A stretch of DNA of 64,000 bases from Nevskia sp. (GTDB taxonomy: Bacteria; Pseudomonadota; Gammaproteobacteria; Nevskiales; Nevskiaceae): positions 1 through 64,000 of the forward strand of contig JALNYU010000002.1 of assembly GCA_023229645.1 (NCBI GenBank), written 5' to 3'. Below are positions 1-8,918 of the stretch, piece by piece (positions within the stretch are counted from its first letter, which is position 1; each line of letters begins with the position of its first letter). Both the position numbers and the translations under genes were made by a program. A model generated the notes under the pieces. That model did no database searches. It saw nothing but the letters and a program-made list of their open reading frames with translations, and had not been told where the DNA came from.

Positions 1-2
1 AC

Positions 3-104
3 GAGGCTATCAAATTGGCTCACCGTGAACTCACCGAAGCCCTGCGATTGCTGTCAGAGCAACCGCCACAATGGAATGACCCACCAGCATCCCAGTGGAG
101 ATGA
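3..104 (+). CDS. C-terminal end of an unidentified protein (partial)
   Basis: An open frame runs in from the left edge of the window and stops at a TGA at 102-104, giving 33 residues that end in PPASQWR. The stretch is mostly helix-like (EAIKLAHRELTEALRLL). I do not recognise a family and cannot see a start. It could be the true end of an upstream gene or chance. From here to the next gene at 428 there is no convincing coding sequence; the stretch at about 130-165 has short T/A-rich direct repeats of the form TTATTATCG. Confidence 0.25.
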   Translation, partial: EAIKLAHRELTEALRLLSEQPPQWNDPPASQWR

Positions 105-427
105 AAATGAGGGGAAACCTCAGAGTCTGACCCTTATTATCGGACCTTTATTATCGCTCTCGATTAGAAATCCAGCAGCACATAGCAACAGCTTTTCCAG
201 ACAGCCCGCAACGCGCCGCGATCAGGACCTGCCTAACTGCTCTCAAATACCCCTAATTTTCAGCGCGACGCGCATCCGGGTCACCACCGATTGAGCCCGA
301 GCTTTGATCTCTGCTAACTTAGAAGCCCGGCTGAAATGCAAAGCCGGCAACAACGACGGTAGGGAACGCTGGTCACGTTGTCTGAATGGCCTCTCTACCG
401 CTTACTTCAATTTAGGGAGAGACCATA

Positions 428-1933
428 ATGAGACGGAACACCATTGTTCTTGCAGCCAGCGCTTTGATGCTGGCGGCGTGCAGCAAGCAGGCCCCGGCGC
501 CACAGCCGGCACCCGAAGTGGCGCCACCGCCGTCACCCGCGGTTGCGGCTGCTCCGACGATCACGCCGGTCGATGTGCCGGCGGGCTATGGCTATCCTGG
601 CGATCGCACTGAATTTCAGGCCTGGGCGGATACTTGGCAGATCGACAACATCACGACCGCGGCGTGGAATCTTTGGGCAGGCATGACCAGCGATTCCGGG
701 CAGAAGTGGAATGGTGCGGTGTTGCCGGTTTGGGAAACCTGGTGCGGCTCAGAAGAAGTGTTTAGCGCCACCGGCTGCACGACGTTGAGCAAGCCCGGCC
801 GCCGCTTCGAACGCCCGCATCAGTTCGGGCATGTCGCGAAACTGCTCGGCAAGACGGCGAAGAACGACGAAGGCCAGGTGGTTTCATTCAACAAGTTCAA
901 TCCGCCGATGGTGAAGTATCTAAACACGCAGCAGCCGGGCCCGGGCGGTGTGAATTACAACTATGTTTCGATGCAGAGCCTGGCGAGCCTGAACGCCGCG
1001 TGGCCGGCGGAAACGCCGATCAGCCAGCGCACGGTCGTCGAAGCGCCATATCAGTCCGATGAAGGCAGCACGCAGGGCTATACCGGCATGGAAACGAAGC
1101 CGGTGATCTTCATTGTCAAGGCCAGCGGTCTGACGCCGATGCCGTTGTGGATGGGGCCCAAGGCGTCGACGAACGCTGCCAACTCAACGCCGAACACTTG
1201 GTACAACTGTGTGCTGCTGGATCCGACGGCAGCGGCCGATCCAGCCGTCATGCCGGTACCGGCAACGCCGGAGCAGATTGCTCAGGCGGTGGCCAGCCCA
1301 GGACTTAGCTGCAAGAACTATTGGTACGCGCCGCTGGCAACGATCTACAGTTTCCAGATGAACGCTGCCGAAGCGGCAGATTGGAATAATGTTGCCAATA
1401 ATTCTGGAGACTCTGGCCAAGGCTTGATCGCCTCCGCAGGCGATTACGGCGTGCTGGTGGGCATGCACGTCAACAGCAAGGCGATCAAGAATTGGACCTG
1501 GGAAACCTTCTGGTGGCAGCCGGGAAAGGATGCGCCGAACAACTTCCCGGGCAGCAAAGCCGGCCTTACTGACAACGTGGCGGGCGCCTGGCGCAATTAT
1601 GCGATGTGCACCGGCTGGAACCAGACGCAGGGCAACGCTTCAAGCAAGATGGTGGTCTGCTTCAATCCCTATCTTGAAACCTCGTCCGGCATTCCGGCCG
1701 GCCAGACCAGCAACTGCATGAGCTGCCATGGCGTGGCGACGGTCGGCTCGCCGCTGGGCGGAACGCCGGAGGCGCCGGTGCTGCCTTCGCTGAATTATCC
1801 ACCGGACTACAAGAAGCCGATCAACTTCGATACCGATCCGCGCTACTCGACGTTCACGAAGACGGACTTCTCGTGGGCGATCCAGGGCGATGCGATCAAT
1901 CTGCCGGCAACATCCGCGGCGGCGAAGCCGTAA
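428..1933 (+). CDS. Putative lipoprotein with a c-type heme motif
   Basis: The 501-residue product starts with a lipoprotein signal: basic MRRN, a hydrophobic stretch, and a lipobox LAAC with the modified Cys at residue 18. A low-complexity Pro/Ala linker follows (about 22-50). Near the C-terminus there is one CxxCH heme-binding motif (C430-M-S-C433-H434), so a membrane-anchored periplasmic cytochrome c-like protein is likely. Other Cys residues sit in the body (around WCGSEE and SATGCTT). The start is supported by GGGAGA a few bases upstream of the ATG. A strong hairpin with a T run follows the stop, so it seems to be transcribed alone. The redox partner and substrate are unknown. Confidence 0.85.
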   Translation: MRRNTIVLAASALMLAACSKQAPAPQPAPEVAPPPSPAVAAAPTITPVDVPAGYGYPGDRTEFQAWADTWQIDNITTAAWNLWAGMTSDSGQKWNGAVLPVWETWCGSEEVFSATGCTTLSKPGRRFERPHQFGHVAKLLGKTAKNDEGQVVSFNKFNPPMVKYLNTQQPGPGGVNYNYVSMQSLASLNAAWPAETPISQRTVVEAPYQSDEGSTQGYTGMETKPVIFIVKASGLTPMPLWMGPKASTNAANSTPNTWYNCVLLDPTAAADPAVMPVPATPEQIAQAVASPGLSCKNYWYAPLATIYSFQMNAAEAADWNNVANNSGDSGQGLIASAGDYGVLVGMHVNSKAIKNWTWETFWWQPGKDAPNNFPGSKAGLTDNVAGAWRNYAMCTGWNQTQGNASSKMVVCFNPYLETSSGIPAGQTSNCMSCHGVATVGSPLGGTPEAPVLPSLNYPPDYKKPINFDTDPRYSTFTKTDFSWAIQGDAINLPATSAAAKP

Positions 1934-1955
1934 CGAGGGTACGCTTTGAATCAAT

Positions 1956-1984
1956 GGCCCGGCGCAATCCGCCGGGCCGTTTTC
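1956..1984 (+). terminator. Intrinsic terminator after the heme lipoprotein gene
   Basis: A perfect 9-bp stem (GGCCCGGCG / CGCCGGGCC) with loop CAATC is followed by GTTTT. It lies 22 bases after the stop of the lipoprotein gene and upstream of the convergent receptor gene end at 2066. Confidence 0.75.
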
Positions 1985-2065
1985 GTCGCGTCAACAATCC
2001 CCAGCGGTCCGCAGGCGCTGACACGGATGTGGACTGCGGCCGGCTTGAACGAAGGCAACGCGGCG

Positions 2066-4192
2066 TCAATGTAGGCGCGCTTCGACGGTCAGTGTCGCGC
2101 TGCGGCCAGGACCGTCGATTCCGGAGCCGTGCTCGCGGTAGCTGGCGTCTCCGAGGTTATCGACATTCAGTCGAAACCGCCAAATCGAGTTCGGCTCATA
2201 ACCTAGCCTCAGGTTCGCGGTAAGATAAGCTGGCGTGCCGTTTGGATCGATGCGATTGTCGGTCAGATCGGTGCCGGCCAGCCTATCCTGACGGCGGGCA
2301 TAAAGCAGATAAGGTTCGACGTAAATGCTCCGGCCATGCAGGAATTTAGCCCCGAGTGCAGCATTCAACGGCGGGATGCGGTTGGCCGGCTCCGTGCTGC
2401 CGTCGGCGAGGCGCTCACGGCCATAAACGAAATTACCCCGGACATAGAACTCGTTCACACCGAGCCGACGCGTAACGCCGAGTTCGACCCCCCAGAGTTC
2501 GGCGCTGGTAGAGTTTTGGTTCTGGGTGACATTGCGAACCACATCACCCGTAACAATAGTGTCGCCGGTGTTCACGCGGCTGATACGATCCTTGTAATCG
2601 CTACCCCAGATGAAAGTCTCGGCTTGCCAAGCCGGGGTCGACCATTTCAAACCGATGTCGTAACTCAGCACGAATTCCGGCCGTAAACGGGTATTCGGAA
2701 TGATGAAGTTCGCGGCGCCGCTGTTGCCGAAGGTGCCGAGATCCTGAATATTCGGAACGCGAAAACCGCGGCCGAGGTTGGCTACTGCGTTTAACGCCGG
2801 GGTGAGCCGATAGAGCAGGCCAAGATTGCCGCTGAGGTCATCCGGGCTCAGCGCAACATCGGCACCCTCGTTCGCTCGTGGCAAACGAATGTCGAAAGCG
2901 CTGTAACGGCCGCCGAGAGTGATGTCGAAACGCTCGGTGGGATGAAACACGTTTTGGACAAAGAATGCGTAACTGTCGAGCGTCGAGCCATCCGGGAAAC
3001 GCGGCGAGCGAGTATTGACGGCACCGGAGTCGATATCGATACGTCGGCGCGCGCTGGTAATGGTGTCGAGGTAAACCTCGGCGCCATAACTGAGATCGAG
3101 CCAGCGCCGTGCGCCGGTGCTGAACTGGAGTGTAATTGCGTTATAACGGCTGGCGTTCTGTTCGATATCGAAGCTTGTCGAACCCGTGTCCTGGCTGCGC
3201 CGATCATCGTCGATCAATTGTTGTGCTAGATGCAGCTCTACAGTCTTTGCCAGCAGTAGGTTAGGTCTAGCACGGTAGCGCAGGTGGTAGAACAGCCGAT
3301 CGTTCGGTTCAAAATCGCTGAACACACTGGCGGCGGGCTGGCCGCCCAAACCGGGATTGCTGGCGTCGAAACGAGGTGTCGAAGGTTGTCGCCAATAGCT
3401 CGCGGAAACCAGCAGTTCGCCATAGCCGCCGCGCCAGATCAATTTGACGTCGCCACCGCCGGCTTCGTACCCGGAAGGGCGAAATCGCTGCTGCCGAGCG
3501 CCGCGCAGATCCTCGAACGTCTGCCAACTGGCGCTGGCGGCGAGCGATAGACCCGCACGCCCGACAGCCCCCTCGATGTGCGTTTCACGGCCGAGTGTGG
3601 CGCTATTGAAACGCACCAGCGCGGCGCCGCGCGGCGACCACGTCGTGCCATCGAAACGGACCTCGGGCGTCAGTACCTGAACGACGCCCCCGAGCGCATC
3701 CGATCCATACAGTGCGCCCGATGGACCGCGCGAGAGCTCCACGCGCTCGACATAGAACGGATCGGCCAGCGCTGGGTATTGATTGGGAGCATTACGAAAG
3801 AACGCATTATTGATTCGCAAGCCATCGACTAGGTGCAACACCTCTGACCCTTTCAAACCGCGCACGATCGGAATGCCTTGGCCGGGTGTCGTACTCTGCA
3901 CATAGACACCAGTCTGACCACGCAAGGCCTCAACCACGCTACGCGCGCCAGTACGTTGGAACTTTTCGCTGTCGATTAAAGTCACCGCCGTCGACACATC
4001 CTGAACGCTCACCGCCCGGCGGGTAGCCGTCACCTGCACGGGAGCCAGTATCTGGATCTGCGCTGCGTCGTCCGCGCGGCGTTCTTGCTCTTCGGGGCGA
4101 CTTAGGTTTTCCGAATCCGCAAAACCGTCGAATGGGGCTGTTGCGATCAGACAGACAGTTCCGAAAGCACGGAATCGGGCGGGTAGCGGCAT
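2066..4192 (-). CDS. TonB-dependent outer-membrane receptor
   Basis: The product is 708 residues from the chosen ATG at 4192. After a short hydrophobic leader it has a TonB-box-like region (VQVTATRR), a plug domain (VSTAVTLIDSEKF, then VRGLKGSEVLHLVDGLRI, then VELSRGPSGALYGSDALGG), and a long beta-barrel with repeated aromatic strands. The C-terminal YREHGSGIDGPGR motif is typical of heme/siderophore-type receptors; the ligand cannot be told. The open frame extends upstream to 4573, but that part reads antisense through an IS3 remnant, so the internal ATG just before the leader peptide is preferred. No strong Shine-Dalgarno is visible. The IS remnant begins only about 90 bp upstream and may have replaced the native promoter. 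Confidence 0.88.
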   Translation of the reverse strand: MPLPARFRAFGTVCLIATAPFDGFADSENLSRPEEQERRADDAAQIQILAPVQVTATRRAVSVQDVSTAVTLIDSEKFQRTGARSVVEALRGQTGVYVQSTTPGQGIPIVRGLKGSEVLHLVDGLRINNAFFRNAPNQYPALADPFYVERVELSRGPSGALYGSDALGGVVQVLTPEVRFDGTTWSPRGAALVRFNSATLGRETHIEGAVGRAGLSLAASASWQTFEDLRGARQQRFRPSGYEAGGGDVKLIWRGGYGELLVSASYWRQPSTPRFDASNPGLGGQPAASVFSDFEPNDRLFYHLRYRARPNLLLAKTVELHLAQQLIDDDRRSQDTGSTSFDIEQNASRYNAITLQFSTGARRWLDLSYGAEVYLDTITSARRRIDIDSGAVNTRSPRFPDGSTLDSYAFFVQNVFHPTERFDITLGGRYSAFDIRLPRANEGADVALSPDDLSGNLGLLYRLTPALNAVANLGRGFRVPNIQDLGTFGNSGAANFIIPNTRLRPEFVLSYDIGLKWSTPAWQAETFIWGSDYKDRISRVNTGDTIVTGDVVRNVTQNQNSTSAELWGVELGVTRRLGVNEFYVRGNFVYGRERLADGSTEPANRIPPLNAALGAKFLHGRSIYVEPYLLYARRQDRLAGTDLTDNRIDPNGTPAYLTANLRLGYEPNSIWRFRLNVDNLGDASYREHGSGIDGPGRSATLTVEARLH

Positions 4193-4279
4193 GAGGTCAA
4201 AATTCTGAGGAAGCGGAGGATTCGTTGAACAGTAATAAAAAAAATGTAAAGAAGGCGTAAACGAGGCAGGCCCGCGACA

Positions 4280-4737
4280 AATATTTCGGTTGCGCGGGTT
4301 GGCTCTATCTCGCGGTGCTGCTGGATCTGCACGCGCGGCGCGTGGTGGGCTGGTCGATGTCGGCGCGCAACGATGTCGCTTGGGTCCTGGGCGCACTGCG
4401 CATGGCGATTGCAGCGCGTCGGCCGGCAGCCGGATTGATTCACCACACCGATCGTGGCCGGCTGTATGCGGCGGACGCTTACCGCGATGTGATGACCGGC
4501 CACGGCATGGTGCCCAGCATGAGCCGCAAGCGAGACTGCTGGGACAACGCGGTAGCGGAAAGCTTCTTCGCAACGATCAAGCACGAACTGATTTGGGGCC
4601 GAGATTTCAAAACCCGCGAACAGGCCCGGTAGGAAATCTTCGAATACATCGAGGTCTTCTATAACCGGCAACGCAGCCATCAAACACTCGATTACCGCTC
4701 CCCAGTGGCATTCGAGGCCTTGATGGATGTAGCCTGA
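4280..4737 (+). pseudogene. IS3-family transposase (OrfB) remnant, 5'-truncated with an internal stop
   Basis: The frame encodes the DDE core of an IS3-family OrfB: GWLYLAVLLDLHARRVVGWS, then IHHTDRGRLYA, then the MSRKRDCWDNAVAESFFATIKHE block with the catalytic Glu, then [11 protein letters not shown] near the end. The N-terminal half is missing. A TAG at 4630-4632 interrupts the frame before [11 protein letters not shown], and the normal end is at TGA 4735-4737. Sequence just after the stop (about 4743-4790) resembles an IS end and runs straight into the truncated integron integrase, so this element probably cut that gene. Confidence 0.8.
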
Positions 4738-4760
4738 TTTCAGTGTCCGTCAGACTTTGG

Positions 4761-5459
4761 TCAGTTCAGACCGACCCCTATTATTACGTCCGGCATGTAA
4801 ACCGTCGCGTCTCCAGACCGGCGATCTTTTTGATAAAGCAGCCGCCGCACGCCTAAATGGGCAAGCAACGGCTCGATCAGCGAATCGGGGATCATCGTCA
4901 CACGGTCCTTAGCGCCTTTGCCATCCCGGACGGTAATCTGCCGCGAGGCGAGATCTGCATCTTTCACGCGCAGGCGGACCGCCTCCATCAACCGCATCCC
5001 GGTCCCATAAAGCAGACGCACGACCATACCTTCCACATCATCATTCAAACCGGCCAGCAAGTGCTGTACCTCAGATCGCGTCAGCACCGTGGGTAATTTT
5101 TGAGGCTTCTTCGCGCGCGTGACATTGGCCAGCCAGGGTAGATCCAGCTGCAGTACCTCACGATACAAGAACAGAATGGCCGATAGGGCAAGATTCTGAG
5201 TATTGGCCGCGACGTTTAAATCAGTAGCCAGATGCGACAAGAACGCCTCAACCGCAGGCGCCCCCAACGTTCGAGGATGCTGTTTTCCATGAAAGAGAAT
5301 AAAACGCCGAATCCAGTGCAGGTAGGAATCTTCCGTACGCAGGCTGTAATGCAACGCCCGAATGCGTGCCCGGACCTGCTCCAGCAACCGGGGCGATTGC
5401 GCTGCTGATACGTCAGCTGACGTATAATCCTGGAGTTTTGACGCGTTTTCTGGAATCAT
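4761..5459 (-). pseudogene. intI: Integron integrase IntI, C-terminally truncated
   Basis: The 232-residue frame is a tyrosine recombinase whose N-terminal SAM-like domain carries an IntI-type signature (SPRLLEQVRARIRALHYS, then RTEDSYLHWIRRFILFHGK). The catalytic domain has the first Arg box (GTGMRLMEAVRLRVKDADL), but the frame ends at the position where IntI proteins carry VYLPD followed by their specific extra helix. The HxxR box and the catalytic Tyr are absent, and the last residues (IIGVGLN) come from an IS-like end next to the IS3 remnant. Family members are usually about 320-340 residues. The protein should be unable to recombine DNA. Transcription would run away from the cassettes, the standard integron layout. 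Confidence 0.85.
5408..5425. promoter_or_regulatory. 18-bp palindrome inside the start of intI
   Basis: ATACGTCAGCTGACGTAT is a perfect palindrome over integrase codons 12-17. Its 16-bp core matches, except for one central base, the core of the palindrome at 21340-21365. It overlaps the left arm (5419-5430) of a second, wider inverted repeat, GACGTATAATCC / GGATTATACGTC (right arm 5497-5508), which flanks the integrase start codon and contains TATAAT on opposite strands. Candidate operator or promoter element; inference only. Confidence 0.35.
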
Positions 5460-5489
5460 AAGCTTGTTTCCAAAAGACTTTTATGTAAA

Positions 5490-5559
5490 GGTTAACGGAT
5501 TATACGTCGAGTTTTATGTCAGAGTTATATTTCAAAGTGATATCTAATTGGCGTTAGGC
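5490..5559 (+). other. Candidate attI site of the integron
   Basis: The stretch between intI and the first cassette ends in GTTAGGC at 5553-5559, the recombination core. The six bases after the G match the complement of the first cassette's own attC end (GCCTAAC at 6068-6074), as expected if the cassette was inserted here. The upstream limit is a guess. An A/T-rich stretch with GGTTAACGG may hold further integrase-binding sites, and the cassette promoter could lie here or inside intI. Confidence 0.55.
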
Positions 5560-5575
5560 TCCAAAAGGAACCACC

Positions 5576-6073
5576 GTGCCTCATCTCGCAATCACGACAA
5601 TCGGGAACCGGCACTCCGGCAAGTCCCGCACCTGGAACACACTGTTCGGCGCGACCGTAAGGACCGGAAAGTATGAGCGGCGACTTTACTTGAACAAGTC
5701 ACAGTACGTGAACGTCTTTTTAGTTAGTGGCTCGCCCGAGGAAAGAGAAGAGTATGTAGGTGAGATCATCACCGTGGAAAAGCCAAGCATAGTTCTCTGC
5801 TCTACTCAGTACATCGAGGCAGTACGAACTACATACGACTTCTTCTTCAGGCACGGCTACGACGTACACGTTCAATGGCTCAATCCAGGTTACAGCGATC
5901 AAGCGCAGTACGACGACAGTCTTGGGCTAGTTCAGTACTTACTGCGGAAGGGCGCAACTGTACAAATGCGAGACGGTCAAGCCGATCCTACATCGCGCGT
6001 TCAAGATCTTATTCGCGCAATACTTGGTTGGGCCACCTATCATGACTTGGTACATACCGAGTTTGGGGCCTAA
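5576..6073 (+). CDS. Integron cassette 1: unknown protein with a P-loop-like motif
   Basis: The 165-residue product begins at a GTG 16 bases after the attI core, with AGGA upstream. Near the N-terminus GNRHSGKS fits a Walker A motif (GxxxxGKS), followed by a pattern suggestive of a small alpha/beta fold: VNVFLVSG, then PSIVLCSTQYIEAV, then YDVHVQWLNPG. No clear Walker B or nucleotide-specificity motif is seen. Its stop lies inside the first bases of its attC, which is usual for cassettes. Lower GC than the housekeeping genes. I do not recognise the family; a nucleotide-binding role is inference from one motif. Confidence 0.7.
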   Translation: MPHLAITTIGNRHSGKSRTWNTLFGATVRTGKYERRLYLNKSQYVNVFLVSGSPEEREEYVGEIITVEKPSIVLCSTQYIEAVRTTYDFFFRHGYDVHVQWLNPGYSDQAQYDDSLGLVQYLLRKGATVQMRDGQADPTSRVQDLIRAILGWATYHDLVHTEFGA

Positions 6074-6127
6074 CCCGCTGGTCAACCGGACCTGCCTTCG
6101 GCAGGCCGGTTACCAGCAACGTTAGGC
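6068..6127 (+). other. attC site of cassette 1
   Basis: A 60-bp site bounded by GCCTAAC (6068-6074) and GTTAGGC (6121-6127), which are exact complements. The inner arms (GCTGGTCAACCGG and CCGGTTACCAGC) pair with a mismatch and a small loop offset, and the apex is CCTGCCTTCGGCAGG. This is the standard imperfect-hairpin form of an integron attC. Confidence 0.9.
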
Positions 6128-6137
6128 CTCAAAATAT

Positions 6138-7055
6138 GTGCGTATGAACATCCGTGACGAATCGCTTTCCGAATGGAAGCAAGCGTTTGCCAATGTTTAC
6201 CGTCAGAGTCAGTATGACGAAAACTTTTGCGAGTTGCTTGCAAAACGCGAGCGAGCGTCTGAGGCTGCAGCAGCAAAGCACCTCCAACCGTGGCTTCACA
6301 TTCTCGAAGACAGTATTCAGTGGCTTGCCAATCTCGCCGCGATTCTTGATCGCCTCAACACCGATGGCGCGCTAAACAATGCGGAGAGGGCCATTTGGGC
6401 CATGGTTGGTGCTTCGTGCTCGCACGCAATGGCAGTGCGACGCCTCGTTATCTCAGGTCTTGACACACCAGCACGAGCAGAAGCGCGAACTCTGGATGAG
6501 CACCTCAGCGCTTGCATCGCATTCCTTCACGACAGGGAGTTGGCGGAGCAATTCCACCAGTGCCAAACCAAGGACGATGCAGCACAGTTCTGGTACAAAA
6601 ACCTGAACACAAAGGCACTTCGCAAGCATCTAAATGCAGTGGAGCGAACCGTTAGCTTGGAGCCTATCGTTAGCGCGGATATGCGCGCTTGGCGCTCAAA
6701 CGAAATCGACTGGTTCTCTCAGGCGATTCATCCTAGTTATCTTGGTGCAGCACTATCGACTATTACGCTTACCGCTGAAGATCCCGACATGCATGGCCCG
6801 GCGTTCCTTGGCCTAGCGTCCGCGTGTTCGGAAAGAACACTAGACTTTGCATGCAAATCGATCTGGTACTTTGCCTGCTTCGGCTTCATGATGCTTTTCA
6901 ATGAACACAACTCGCATCCACCAGTCATTCCAGTTGACAAGGAGGACGAAATGCATCAAATGGCAGTTGTCGGCCGCTACGTTATCCAGCGGCTTAACAG
7001 GAAGTACTGGTCTTATGAAATATACCCATCGACAGAAGCGCAGACTGACGTCTGA
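6138..7055 (+). CDS. Integron cassette 2: hypothetical protein
   Basis: The 305-residue product begins at GTG 6138 (an in-frame ATG lies two codons later at 6144), close behind attC1. It is largely alpha-helical, with a Lys/Glu-rich first third, a segment NNAERAIWAMVGASCSHAMA, and one hydrophobic stretch near residue 245 (SIWYFACFGFMMLF) that could be a buried helix or a membrane segment. No catalytic motif is evident and I do not recognise a family. Moderate GC and its position between two attC sites mark it as cassette-borne. Its stop is about 27 bases before the next attC. Confidence 0.72.
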   Translation: MRMNIRDESLSEWKQAFANVYRQSQYDENFCELLAKRERASEAAAAKHLQPWLHILEDSIQWLANLAAILDRLNTDGALNNAERAIWAMVGASCSHAMAVRRLVISGLDTPARAEARTLDEHLSACIAFLHDRELAEQFHQCQTKDDAAQFWYKNLNTKALRKHLNAVERTVSLEPIVSADMRAWRSNEIDWFSQAIHPSYLGAALSTITLTAEDPDMHGPAFLGLASACSERTLDFACKSIWYFACFGFMMLFNEHNSHPPVIPVDKEDEMHQMAVVGRYVIQRLNRKYWSYEIYPSTEAQTDV

Positions 7056-7081
7056 AGTGCCCCATCCTGCCTTCGATCGAG

Positions 7082-7144
7082 GCCTAACTGTAGGTTCAAC
7101 ACGGACAAAAATGCTTCGCATTTTTGCCGGTTAACCTGGGCGTT
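7082..7144 (+). other. attC site of cassette 2, left part (split by an IS)
   Basis: The site starts with GCCTAAC (7082-7088), has inner arms GGTTCAACACGG and CCGGTTAACC around a hairpin ATGCTTCGCAT, and reaches GCGTT at 7141-7144, where an insertion sequence begins. The missing right end is found beyond the IS at 8919-8925. GCCTAAC matches the GTTAGGC at the left boundary of cassette 2, so this attC belongs to it. Confidence 0.8.
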
Positions 7145-8918
7145 GAGGCTGTAGAAAAACCCCCAAACTGGCATGAATCACGCTGCTAAATGGAGAAGAC
7201 AGGAGACGCCAATGGCGCGTTACAAGCCGGTTGATCCGCATCTCTCAAAGCTGCTACCGGTTCGGTTCTCGGAGCAGATTCTTCCGGGGACATTCGAGTA
7301 CGCGCTGAACTGGCTGGTTGATCACGAGATTGACCTGAGCGTGTTCGATGCCCGTTACCGCAACGACGAAACCGGCGCTTCGGCCTATCACCCCGGTGTG
7401 CTGCTGAAAGTGGTTCTGCTGGGCTATGCCCGTGGGTTAACCTCGTCTCGCAGTATCGAACGCGCCTGCCGCGAAAACATCGTCTTCATGGCGTTATCCG
7501 GCGATACGGCGCCGCACTTCACGACGATTGCCGGGTTCGTAGCCAAGCTGCCGAACGAGATCACGGCGGTATTCCGAGACGTCCTATTAGTCTGTGACGC
7601 ACAAGGCTTGATCGGCAGAGAACTGTTTGCGGTGGATGGCTGCAAACTGCCCTCAAATGCTTCCCGGACCTGGAGCGGCACCCGCGCCGATCTGCAGAAG
7701 AAAGCCGAGAAAATGGAAAAGGCCATCGGCTACTTGCTGGATGCGCACCGGCGGCAGGATGCCGGCCCAAACAACGATTCGCTCACGCAGCGCGAGCAGC
7801 AGCAAATCGAAACGCTTTCGCGGAATAGCCAGAAGATTCGCCCTGACGGACTTCAAACCGCGCCTGAATCGCAAAGGCGAAGAACTGAAAGCCAACCTGA
7901 CCGATCCCGACTCGGCCGTAATGAAAACCAGCCACGGCGTCGTCCAAGGCTATACCGGCGTGGCGGCGGTCGATTCAAAATCACAGGTCATCGTCAACGC
8001 CAGCGCCTTCGGCACCGGACAAGAGAATGCTCTGCTGCCGGTCGTCCTCCAAGACCTACGGCAAGACTTCAAAGCCATCGGCCGCAAAGACCCGCTACAC
8101 GCCGCCACCGTGCTGACCGATTCCGGCTATCACGCCGAAACCACGCTGCAGCAACTGGCCGATGCCAAGATTGATGCCCTCATCGCCGACACCGGTTTTA
8201 GAGCACGCGACCCGCGCTTTGCCGAAGCCTACCAACACAAGCCAAAAGAAAAACAACGACAGCCCGGCGAACACCGCTCGCGCTGGTTTCAGCCAAAAGA
8301 CTTTCAATTCGATCCCCAGACAAAAACCTGCATCTGTCCCGCCGGCAAAGCACTCAAACTCAGCACCGCCAATGCCGTCATCAAGGGCCGACGCGGCATC
8401 AGCTTTGAAGGCACAAAAGCCCGCTGCCAAGGCTGCCCCCTCCGGACGCAGTGCCTGCGCAAGCCGGACATCAGCCCATATCGACAAGTCACCTTCTTCG
8501 ACGGCAGCAAAACCAAAGGCCTGCACCCGCAAACCACCGCGATGAAAGCCCGGATCGACAGCAGTGAAGGGCGATTACTGTACAGCCGGCATCTGGGTAT
8601 CGTCGAACCGGCCTTCGGCAATCTGCACAATCACCACCTACGCCGCTTCACGCTCAGAACCCGAAGCAAGGTGGACGCACAGTGGAAGCTGTTTGCCTTG
8701 GTGCACAACGTACAAAAGCTGCAAGGCAAGGCGCCATGAAGTACCTAGCAAAGCTGGAAACGGTAGGATATCGTCCAACACGGCACTGCCGCCGCCGAGG
8801 CCGGCCAGACAATGGAGTCGTCAGATGATCGCAATTCGATCAAACAACGCGGCGTTAGAGCCGATCACCGCATTCGCGCATTTTGGTGAATGCGGTAGTG
8901 GGCATTTTCTACAGACTC
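7145..8918 (+). mobile_element. IS1182-family insertion sequence inside attC
   Basis: The 1774-bp element is bounded by inverted ends: GAGGCTGTAGAAAA on the left and TTTTCTACAGACTC on the right, 13 of 14 matching. GTT is present on both sides (7142-7144 and 8919-8921), consistent with a 3-bp target duplication. It carries one transposase frame, which is frameshifted. The right 179 bp after the transposase stop are non-coding, with a GAATGCGG-type hairpin at about 8866-8896. Removing the IS and one GTT restores an attC ending in GTTAGCC. Confidence 0.82.
7212..8739 (+). pseudogene. IS1182-family transposase, frameshifted
   Basis: Starts at ATG 7212 behind AGGAGAC. The first frame encodes MARYKPVDPHLSKLLPV, an N-terminal helical domain, and the first catalytic Asp region (ELFAVDGCKLPSNAS). 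Around 7835-7850 the homology moves to another frame, continuing with LNRKGEELKANLTDPDSA, then TSHGVVQGYTGVAAVDSKSQ, TVLTDSGYHAE, a C-x9-C-type cysteine region (CICPAGK to CPLRTQC), and SRHLGIVEPAFGNL near the end. Family members have a single uninterrupted frame of about 480-510 residues, so this copy is probably inactive unless the shift is a sequencing error. Confidence 0.85.

Noticed and set aside
4147..4683. A 178-codon minus-strand frame
   Set aside because: It overlaps the receptor start and reads antisense through the IS3 remnant; no family features.
7835..7850. Programmed frameshift in the IS1182-like transposase
   Set aside because: Family members are single-frame and no slippery run with a downstream structure is evident, so an ordinary mutation or sequencing error is more likely.
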